Assembly: GCA_964505535.1 (NCBI GenBank)
Contig: CAZDIU010000312.1
Span: forward strand, 1 to 6,034
DNA length: 6,034 nt
Reading direction: 5' to 3'
From: JAABRU01 sp964505535
Lineage (GTDB): Bacteria; Desulfobacterota; Desulfobacteria; Desulfobacterales; Desulfococcaceae
Positions 1 through 5,400 of this stretch are shown here, piece after piece. The notes under the pieces were generated by a model. The model saw only the letters and a list, made by a program, of their open reading frames with translations, did no database searches and was not told the origin of the DNA. Each line of letters opens with the position of its first letter. Position 1 is the first letter of the stretch. The translations under genes were made by a program, and so were the position numbers.

Positions 1-841
1 ATTGGCCGTCCGGAACCGGTTTCAGGGTGTCCGGATCAAGAATTTCGAGAATATAAAAGTCTGCCCAGTAATGGATGCAGTCATGATCCGGACATTCAAT
101 GCCGGTTCCCGGGCCGTAGAGTTCGGTCATGCCGGTGATGTCAAAGAGTTCGGCACCGCCGAGCAGTTGGGAAATTTTGTTTCGCATGGAAACCGAGGAT
201 CGTTCAGACCCGTAAATCACTTTTTTCAGACTGATCCGATCTGTCATGCCTCTGCGCCGCACTTCCTCAGCCATGAGCAGCCCCATGGACGCGGTGCAGC
301 AGAGCACTGTGGATTGCAGGTCTTCCAGAAACTGGCACTGCATATCCACATTCCCGGGCCCGACCGGCAAAGCCATCGCGCCAAGTTTCTCACATCCCAG
401 CTGAAATCCCATGCCCGCAGTCCAAACCCCGTATCCCACTGCAATCTGCACCCGGTCATGAACAGTGACACCGGCCATTTCATAAGCCCGTGCAAAAAAA
501 TGAACCCAGTCATCCACATCTTTTTGGGTATAACAGAGATTTTTCCGTTTTCCGGTGGTTCCGCTGCTGGAATGAATCCGCACGATTTTTTCAAATGGAA
601 CAGATCGAAGGGGAAAAGGATAACCGTCCCGCAGATCCTCTGCTGTGGTGAAGGGAAGTTTTTTCAGGTCTTCCAGTGTCTGTATGTCGCCGGGTTTGAC
701 TCCGGCCTGATCCAGTTTTTTCCGGTATTCCCCAGAGCCTTCATAGGCATGGGTCACGGTCCATTTAAGCCCTTTCAACTGATGTTCTCTGAGTTCTGTT
801 TCTGTTGCAAAATTTGGCATGAATGTCTCAAACTTTCTCAT
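1..841 (-). CDS. Phenylacetate--CoA ligase family protein, N-terminal part (3' end outside window)
   Basis: Adenylate-forming enzyme expected to activate an aryl acid such as phenylacetate with ATP and CoA in the cytoplasm. Translating the minus strand from the ATG at 841-839 gives 280 uninterrupted codons running off the window start; family members are usually about 430-440 residues, so roughly two thirds is present. Visible motifs are the AMP-binding P-loop RIHSSSGTTGK (residues 88-98), the VIYGSE segment (208-213) where PaaK usually has GAEP, and FDITGMTELYGPG (233-245), matching the family's D-x-x-G-x-[ST]-E signature, followed by an HYWADFY segment (257-263) like the usual HIWEDHF. The start is set by AGGAG five bases upstream. 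It is divergent from the tRNA-Glu gene, so its operon partners, if any, lie outside the window. Family assignment is firm. The substrate is not: many anaerobes carry several paralogues acting on other aryl or unknown acids, so I withhold paaK. Confidence 0.93.
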   Translation of the reverse strand, partial: MRKFETFMPNFATETELREHQLKGLKWTVTHAYEGSGEYRKKLDQAGVKPGDIQTLEDLKKLPFTTAEDLRDGYPFPLRSVPFEKIVRIHSSSGTTGKRKNLCYTQKDVDDWVHFFARAYEMAGVTVHDRVQIAVGYGVWTAGMGFQLGCEKLGAMALPVGPGNVDMQCQFLEDLQSTVLCCTASMGLLMAEEVRRRGMTDRISLKKVIYGSERSSVSMRNKISQLLGGAELFDITGMTELYGPGTGIECPDHDCIHYWADFYILEILDPDTLKPVPDGQ

Positions 842-846
842 TGTTT

Positions 847-851
847 CTCCT
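847..851 (-). promoter_or_regulatory. Ribosome binding site of the CoA ligase gene
   Basis: On the minus strand the sequence reads AGGAG, then AAACA, then ATG. This strong Shine-Dalgarno at five-base spacing decides the start at 841. Confidence 0.85.
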
Positions 852-871
852 GACCCTGAATATTCAAAATT

Positions 872-883
872 TTTTCCGGAAAA
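872..883. promoter_or_regulatory. 12-bp perfect palindrome in the CoA ligase leader
   Basis: TTTTCCGGAAAA is a perfect palindrome about 30 bases upstream of the CoA ligase start codon. Its position fits an operator in the 5' leader, but no regulator is recognisable and no good -35/-10 pair was found on the minus strand nearby. It could equally be chance in AT-rich DNA. Confidence 0.25.
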
Positions 884-910
884 CAGCGGGGTGATTTGGC
901 CTGCATCCTG

Positions 911-941
911 TTTTCAGCATATTTCATATGAAATCTGAAAA
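911..941. repeat. Nested inverted repeat upstream of the CoA ligase gene
   Basis: The perfect 14-bp palindrome ATTTCATATGAAAT (921-934) is flanked by TTTTCAG (911-917) and its exact complement CTGAAAA (935-941), so the unit forms a near-continuous inverted repeat with a CAT bulge (918-920). Its right half contains ATATGAAATCTGAA (926-939), which recurs inverted at 1025-1038 and direct at 1855-1868. It therefore looks like part of a dispersed repeat rather than a gene-specific operator, although its position upstream of the ligase gene keeps an operator role possible. Confidence 0.5.
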
Positions 942-980
942 AAATTTGAGCACAGAATCTTCTCTTTTCTGCCGAAAAGA

Positions 981-1006
981 CACAAAGACGCAAGGTTTCA
1001 CAAAGG
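981..1006 (+). repeat. Short CACAAAG-type degenerate tandem repeat
   Basis: CACAAAG (981-987), CGCAAGG (989-995) and CACAAAGG (999-1006) are degenerate copies of one heptamer-like unit. Similar CACAAAG strings recur in intergenic DNA of many bacteria. No coding frame or promoter accompanies it here. Confidence 0.4.
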
Positions 1007-1024
1007 TTTAATCCCCGGTTGGTT

Positions 1025-1038
1025 TTCAGATTTCATAT
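1025..1038 (-). repeat. Inverted copy of the ATATGAAATCTGAA repeat
   Basis: TTCAGATTTCATAT is the exact reverse complement of the 14-mer at 926-939 and 1855-1868. Three exact copies within about 950 bp of non-coding DNA point to a dispersed repeat core. Confidence 0.45.
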
Positions 1039-1058
1039 CAGGTATCATGTTTCAGGCA

Positions 1059-1080
1059 TGTATTTCAACAGGGAAATACA
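1059..1080. repeat. 8-bp inverted repeat hairpin
   Basis: TGTATTTC (1059-1066) and GAAATACA (1073-1080) are perfect complements around a six-base loop. No T-tract follows directly, so a terminator is unlikely. It is one of several palindromes between the CoA ligase and tRNA genes. Confidence 0.4.
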
Positions 1081-1203
1081 ATTTTCAGATTTTTCCCAAT
1101 ATGCCGGAACTGTCCCCTGTTTTTTGGACAAAAGCATAACAATTTAACTTTTCACACTTTTTTCTTTTCTCACAGTCTTTGTTCCGCAAGAAAAAAATAA
1201 TGT

Positions 1204-1232
1204 TTGACAAAAATATTTTTTTTGTATATATA
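1204..1232 (+). promoter_or_regulatory. Predicted sigma70-type promoter of tRNA-Glu
   Basis: A consensus -35 TTGACA (1204-1209) is followed after 17 bases by TATATA (1227-1232); TATATT at 1229-1234 is an alternative -10. Transcription would begin near 1239, about 20 bases before the mature tRNA. The very AT-rich spacer and surroundings are typical of strong stable-RNA promoters. Confidence 0.7.
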
Positions 1233-1260
1233 TTCTTTTTTATACAACAGCACCATTCAC

Positions 1261-1336
1261 GGCCCCATCGTCTAGCGGCCTAGGACGCTGGCCTCTCACG
1301 CCAGAAACACGGGTTCGATCCCCGTTGGGGTCACCA
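1261..1336 (+). tRNA. tRNA-Glu, anticodon CTC, CCA encoded
   Basis: This is a 76-base cloverleaf delivering glutamate to GAG codons. The acceptor GGCCCCA (1261-1267) pairs with TGGGGTC (1326-1332) with one G-T wobble, then A and an encoded CCA end (1334-1336). The anticodon stem CTGGC/GCCAG (1288-1292, 1300-1304) encloses the loop CTCTCAC with anticodon CTC at 1295-1297. The T arm carries GGTTCGATCC. The sequence closely matches known bacterial tRNA-Glu genes, including the TCGTCTAG D-arm entry. It stands alone, with its own promoter upstream and terminator downstream. No duplicate of its 3' end is seen in the window, so nothing indicates use as an integration site here. Confidence 0.97.
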
Positions 1337-1369
1337 TGACTTGAGACAGTAATCGGCATTTGTTATAAA

Positions 1370-1408
1370 GTCTTTGGGAAAGCAGAAGCTCTCCCAAAGG
1401 CTTTTTTT
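1370..1408 (+). terminator. Rho-independent terminator of tRNA-Glu
   Basis: GTCTTTGGGA (1370-1379) pairs with TCCCAAAGGC (1392-1401), ten pairs with one wobble, around a loop that can itself form a small AGC/GCT stem, and is followed by seven Ts (1402-1408). It lies 34 bases after the tRNA CCA end, as expected for a single-tRNA transcript. Confidence 0.88.
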
Positions 1409-1749
1409 GTTTTATGCAGAATTCATGTTCTGCCGGGTTCATACCAATTCTCCACTGAAAAGATGCCTGCCCAATTCCGGAGTGCCAAAATGGAGTGAAA
1501 CGGAATTTTGGCCGGATTTGCAAATCATTTCCGTGTTCCAAACTTTCAGTTCGGGACTCCTCCGCCCTTAACACAGGGGCAGGTACTGCATAAATTCAAT
1601 GGCGATTCGCTATCATATCGTCTCCCCCGGCAAAACCAATGCGTTCAGACCTGACACTGAAGACATTCTTAAAAGATATCCCGACATTTTCCTGTCCCGG
1701 AGTTTTCACATAATTGTACTGTCAAATAAATTCGTTACATTTGTGTTCA
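1409..1749. other. Intergenic stretch with no supported gene
   Basis: I see no convincing gene. A 59-codon ATG frame (1599-1778, plus) lacks a usable ribosome binding site and ends inside repeat sequence. GCCAAAAT (1484-1491) and ATTTTGGC (1505-1512) form an 8-bp inverted repeat without a T-tract. The block near 1465-1570 is open in more than one frame, which can mark dispersed repeat or decayed coding sequence, but I recognise no protein in it. Confidence 0.5.
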
Positions 1750-1819
1750 GGTGTCAGGTGTCAGGGAACAGACACTGAAACCTGAACACTGAAACCGGCC
1801 TGTCAGAAATTTTCAAATC
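1748..1819 (+). repeat. Dispersed repeat, copy 1 (TCAGG / ACACTGAA type)
   Basis: The block starts with tandem CAGGTGT units (1748-1765) and continues with two ACACTGAAACC copies separated by TGA (1773-1796). A 22-base stretch at 1775-1796 is identical to 5981-6002, and AATTTTCAAATC at 1808-1819 is identical to 6022-6033; both parts are in the same order and orientation, with TCAG shortly before the second part in each copy. This is a genuine two-part repeat, here upstream of the channel gene. Confidence 0.75.
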
Positions 1820-1847
1820 TTTGCTTGTGAAAGAACTTTCCTGACAG
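1800..1847. repeat. CTGTCAG/CTGACAG hairpin
   Basis: CTGTCAG (1800-1806) is the exact complement of CTGACAG (1841-1847), with AAA and TTTC able to extend the stem inward around a loop of about 30 bases. The same CTGACAG heptamer opens the larger inverted-repeat element at 1918, suggesting related or nested small elements. Confidence 0.4.
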
Positions 1848-1854
1848 TCCAATA

Positions 1855-1868
1855 ATATGAAATCTGAA
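1855..1868 (+). repeat. Third copy of the ATATGAAATCTGAA repeat
   Basis: This is an exact 14-base match to 926-939. The sequence that follows, TTTTTTCCCAATGCCG then CTGAACTG (about 1897-1920), resembles ATTTTTCCCAATATGCCG then GAACTG at about 1089-1112. A longer decayed repeat may therefore be shared by the two intergenic regions. Confidence 0.45.
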
Positions 1869-2021
1869 TCCCCATTGAGTTTATACAGTTCAGTCATTTT
1901 TTCCCAATGCCGCTGAACTGACAGCCCTCCCTGAGGGCCAATACTGTTGACTTAAGCTGCCCCTCCCTTAAGGGAGAGGGGGAGGGTGAAAAAAATATTT
2001 TTATTACAGATTGTCATTTCT

Positions 2022-2042
2022 CCCCCTCCCCAACCCTCCCCC
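2022..2042 (-). other. G-quadruplex motif on the minus strand
   Basis: The minus strand reads five Gs, A, four-or-fewer-base loops and further runs of G3 to G5: plus-strand C runs are 2022-2026, 2028-2031, 2034-2036 and 2038-2042 with loops T, AA and T. This meets the usual four-run G3+ pattern with very short loops. It overlaps the 5' half of the terminator hairpin, so the two folds are mutually exclusive. Confidence 0.5.
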
Positions 2043-2062
2043 GCTGGGGGAGGGAGTTTTTT
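2034..2062 (+). terminator. Terminator-like hairpin inside the inverted-repeat element
   Basis: CCCTCCCCC (2034-2042) and GGGGGAGGG (2046-2054) form a perfect 9-bp stem with loop GCT, followed by AG and six Ts (2057-2062). This is a textbook rho-independent terminator for plus-strand transcription, although no gene ends just upstream. It may insulate the downstream channel gene from read-through, or simply be part of the repeat element. Confidence 0.55.
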
Positions 2063-2103
2063 GCTTAAGGCAACAGCATTGTCCCTGAGGGCAGGATTGT
2101 CAG

Positions 2104-2402
2104 CTTCTGTTACAACTAATTGAATTTGTTAATATTAAACAGTATCACCCTCCCCTGCCTCTCCATCAGGATGGGAAGACCTCATCAACGGATTTGACCC
2201 ACTGCCCAGTGTTCCCTGCTTCTGACCGATCTGCTTTCCCTTTCAGAACAGGGAGTTTTCTTTGGGGGCAGAATATTTATTGACTTCTGTGTGCAAAAAA
2301 AGCAAATATACCTCTTTCAGACAGGCAGAGAAAAACAGTCCTGAATCCTGAGCGGCACATCGGTTTTTGGTTTGCATGGGCGAAAACGCATATATTTCAG
2401 AC
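2104..2402 (+). other. Leader region of the channel gene, no gene seen
   Basis: There is no gene here. A weak promoter candidate has TTGACT (2280-2285) and an AT-rich AAATATA tract (2304-2310), but no good -10 at ideal spacing, so sigma70 control is unsupported. The 11-mer TTTCAGACAGG occurs at 2315-2325 and again at 2395-2405, each followed by a GCAG/GAAAAA stretch. The second copy overlaps the translation initiation region, so the leader seems to contain a small local duplication. Confidence 0.4.
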
Positions 2403-2412
2403 AGGGGCAGGA
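2403..2412 (+). promoter_or_regulatory. Ribosome binding site of the channel gene
   Basis: The sequence AGGGGCAGGA ends eight bases before the ATG at 2421. The in-frame alternatives further upstream, TTG at 2367 and ATG at 2376, lack a Shine-Dalgarno and would put 15-18 polar residues before the signal peptide. This site therefore decides the start. Confidence 0.75.
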
Positions 2413-2420
2413 AAAAACTT

Positions 2421-5400
2421 ATGCACAAGAAAAAAATTGGATACATTCTTTCCGGTCTGTTGCTTGTTTCTTTTTTCACAGTGATGGGATGCAAATTTTT
2501 TTTCAAAAAGGATGAAAACAGCATCCGTATCGCCCTGGCCGGGCCTATGACCGGCCCCAACCAGTCTGTGGGCAAATCCTTTTACCAGGGGGTAAAACTC
2601 TGTCTGGATGAGGTGAACCGTCAGGGCGGCATCAATGGCAGAAAAATAGAACTGGATGTGCATGACGATCATAACACCCCGGAACTGGCCAGGGATGCGG
2701 CTGAACAGAAAATCGCACGAAGTCAGGCCATAGCGGTCATTGGCCATCATTACAGCAGTTGCTCCATACAGGCAGGGGAAATCTATAAAAATCAGGGCAT
2801 ACCCGCCATCAGCCCGGCCTCCACCAATGTCAAAGTCACAGAAAACAATCCCTGGTATTTCCGCACTTCCTTCAATGACAGAGCACAGGGACGTTTTCTT
2901 GCCCATTATGCCCAGATGGTGTTCGGAAAAACCGCAGCCAGCATCATTTTTGAAAATGATGACTATGGACGTTATCTGGCTGAGGTGTTTGAGGAAACCT
3001 CCAAAGAACTGGGCACAGAGATCAAATACAAATGGTCCTTTGACGCCAATGACCGGCTTCTGGAAGATACCCTGAAGCAGATTGTTTACGACCTGAAATC
3101 CAAAGAGGAGGATGCGGGCGTGATCTTTGTTTCCACCCATGCAGGCCCGGGCATCAGCATTCTCCGCACCATGAAGGATGCCCTGGTGATCAATCCGGTT
3201 ATGGGGCCGGACGCGTTTGCCTCAGAGGCTTTTCAGAAAGGATTTGAGGCTTTTCCCAAAGAAAAACGGAATCCCGGTTACTATACCAACGGCATGTATG
3301 TCACCACCCCGCTCATTTTTGACACCAGCAATGAAAAAGGCCAGAATTTCAAAGATCGCTACTGGAAAAAATACGGGGAACTGCCCGGATGGCACGCTGC
3401 CTTTGCCTATGATTCGGCTCTGGTTCTGATTCATGCACTGAAAAACATCACACTGGGAAACAGCCTGGCCTCCCTGTCCGAAGACCGGCGCAAACTGCGC
3501 AATTTCCTTGCCAGAATGACCTCGGTGGAGGATGCTGTGGAAGGCGTGACCGGTTTCAATTATTTTGATCAGAAAGGGGATGCCCAGAAACCTGTGCTTA
3601 TCGGTGTGTACAAAAACCGCACCATTGTCTCTGCCCTGACCCAGTTCAAGGCTGTCACCAATCCGGCTGTGCAGGCCTATCTGGAAACCAGCCGGGAAAA
3701 GGATCGGGCAGTGGAGTTTGACGGATATTACATGTACCGGATCAATGTGATCTATACGGGCGTGGAAATGAATGAAATCAGGGACATGGATTTCTCTGAT
3801 CTCACCTGCACGCTGGATTTTTTCCTCTGGTTCCGGTTTCAGGGCGCAGAGGAACTCAATCAGTGGACCTTTCTCAATGCGGTGGAGCCGCTTCCGCAGG
3901 AGGTGGATGCAAAGGCCGGAAAGGAAAAATTTCCTTCCTTTGGCGTGAAAATCGAACCCATCAGGCAGAAAGTGACACCGGACAATCTGCATTACTACCT
4001 GTACCGGGTCCGGGGGCGCTTCCGCATGGATTTCCTTCCGGCCCAGTCTGCCTACGGCGAACATATGGTGGGCATCAGTTTCCGCCATCCGGAACTGGAT
4101 CGCAACAATCTCATCTATGTCAAGGATGTCATGGGCATGGGTGAAATCCATGATGAACGGGATATTTTGGAGAAGATGCAAAGTGATCAGGTGCTGAGTC
4201 CCGCGTATGACTGGAAAATCAGTCAGGTTTCCTTTTTTCAGGACACGGTTGAGGAAATCTCCAAGGGAAATCCGGAGTATCTCAATATCATCGGCAGCAC
4301 CGTCAGTTATTCCCGTTTCAATGTGGGCATGCGCATTGTTCCGGACAAACTCATCCTGCGCAATCTGATCCCCAAAAAATGGGTGGGATATATGTTCGCG
4401 TTCAGCCTCTTCTTTTTTTTCCTGATCCCTTTGGCAGGAAAAACCCGCAGATTCAGCTCTTTTCTCAAAACCCTGTGGTTTTTCCATTTTCTCTTTGCCT
4501 TTTTCCTGCTCATGTCCGGAGAGTATTTTGCCATCAACCACCTGGGCGGAACCTATTATCTGGAACCGATCATGCTGCTGATCAACATCCTCTGGTGGGT
4601 TATCCCCTCGTATTTTTTAAGCAAAGGGGCAAGAAAGTTCATCTGGGACCCACTGGAGGAGAAAACAGGGCGCAAGGTTCCCCATGTGGTAAAAAATGCG
4701 CTTTCCATTATTATCTATGTGCTGGCGCTCTTTGGCATTGTGGCCTTTGTCTTCAACCATCCCCTGACCAGTCTGCTGGCCAGCACCGGAGTGGCGGCCA
4801 TGATCCTCGGTCTGGCTTTGCAGGTCAACATCTCCAATATTTTCTCCGGCATTGCCATCAATGTGGAACGGCCTTTCCGGGTCGGGGACTGGGTCAAGAT
4901 CAATGAATTCAAGGAAGGCAGGGTCATTGACATCAACTGGCGCACCACGCGCATCAAAACACGCGATGACACCATTCTCTGCATTTCCAACAGCCATGCC
5001 TCGGAATCGGTCATTGAGAACTTCAGTTACCCGGATGACGGCTTTTATCAGTATTTCACGGTTCACATTGATCCTGTTCATCCGCCGGAACGGGTGAAAA
5101 AAATTCTGCTGGATGCCGCTCTTTCCACCGAGGGAGTGGAAAAGGAGCCCATGCCTTCCACCCGTTTTCTGGGACTGACTGCGGGCATGACCGGCCAGAG
5201 CAAATCCTGGGCAGCCAATTATCTGGTTTCCGTGTATGTGCGGGATTACGGCAAGAAATTTGCCTACAACGAGGCCATCTGGGCCAATATCTGGACCCAT
5301 CTGCGCCAGGCAGGCATCCGCCATGTCATTGACCGTCAGGAAATGCACATGGTGCTGGAAGGCATCAGACGCAAAAAGGCGATTCCGGACAAGGCGTTTG

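Larger units (their letters stand above)
1918..2103. mobile_element. MITE-like 186-bp inverted-repeat element
   Basis: The outer arms 1918-1956 and 2064-2103 are imperfect inverted complements: by hand alignment 32 of 40 columns match with one gap, both beginning CTGACA and both ending CTTAAG. Shared inner words include CTGTTG and CAAT. The arms enclose about 107 bp with two GC-rich hairpins, CTCCCTTAAGGGAG (1963-1976) and a 9-bp stem at 2034-2054, around an AT-rich centre (1988-2018). It encodes no protein. The layout fits a miniature inverted-repeat transposable element or large palindromic intergenic repeat. No clear target-site duplication flanks it, so mobility is inference. Confidence 0.55.

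Noticed and set aside
2..853. 283-codon plus-strand open frame opposite the CoA ligase
   Set aside because: It is antisense to a clearly conserved ligase with P-loop and adenylation motifs, and its translation (many Cys, His, Phe, Pro) matches no family I know. It is a shadow frame.
1374..1571. 65-codon plus-strand frame after the tRNA
   Set aside because: It starts at a non-ATG codon inside the tRNA terminator stem, has no ribosome binding site and resembles nothing recognisable.
1296..1574. 92-codon minus-strand frame ending in GIEPVFLA
   Set aside because: Its C-terminus is the antisense translation of the tRNA-Glu gene, a well-known source of spurious proteins.
1599..1778. 59-codon ATG frame beginning MAIRYHIVSPG
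   Set aside because: No properly spaced Shine-Dalgarno precedes it, and the last codons run through the dispersed repeat. It could be a decayed fragment, but coding is unsupported.
1750..2103. CRISPR array
   Set aside because: The repeats here are irregularly spaced, short and partly inverted. There are no uniform repeat-spacer units.
2367..2420. Longer start of the channel protein at TTG 2367 or ATG 2376
   Set aside because: There is no ribosome binding site, and extra polar residues would precede the signal peptide. ATG 2421 has an AGGA at good spacing and gives a standard KKK-hydrophobic-lipobox start.
1261..2420. tRNA-Glu as the attachment site of an integrated island carrying the channel gene
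   Set aside because: No integrase gene and no repeated copy of the tRNA 3' end were found within the window.
3222..4541. 439-codon minus-strand frame within the channel gene
   Set aside because: It is antisense to a gene with several conserved domains. Its His/Ile-rich composition is typical of a shadow of the opposite coding frame.
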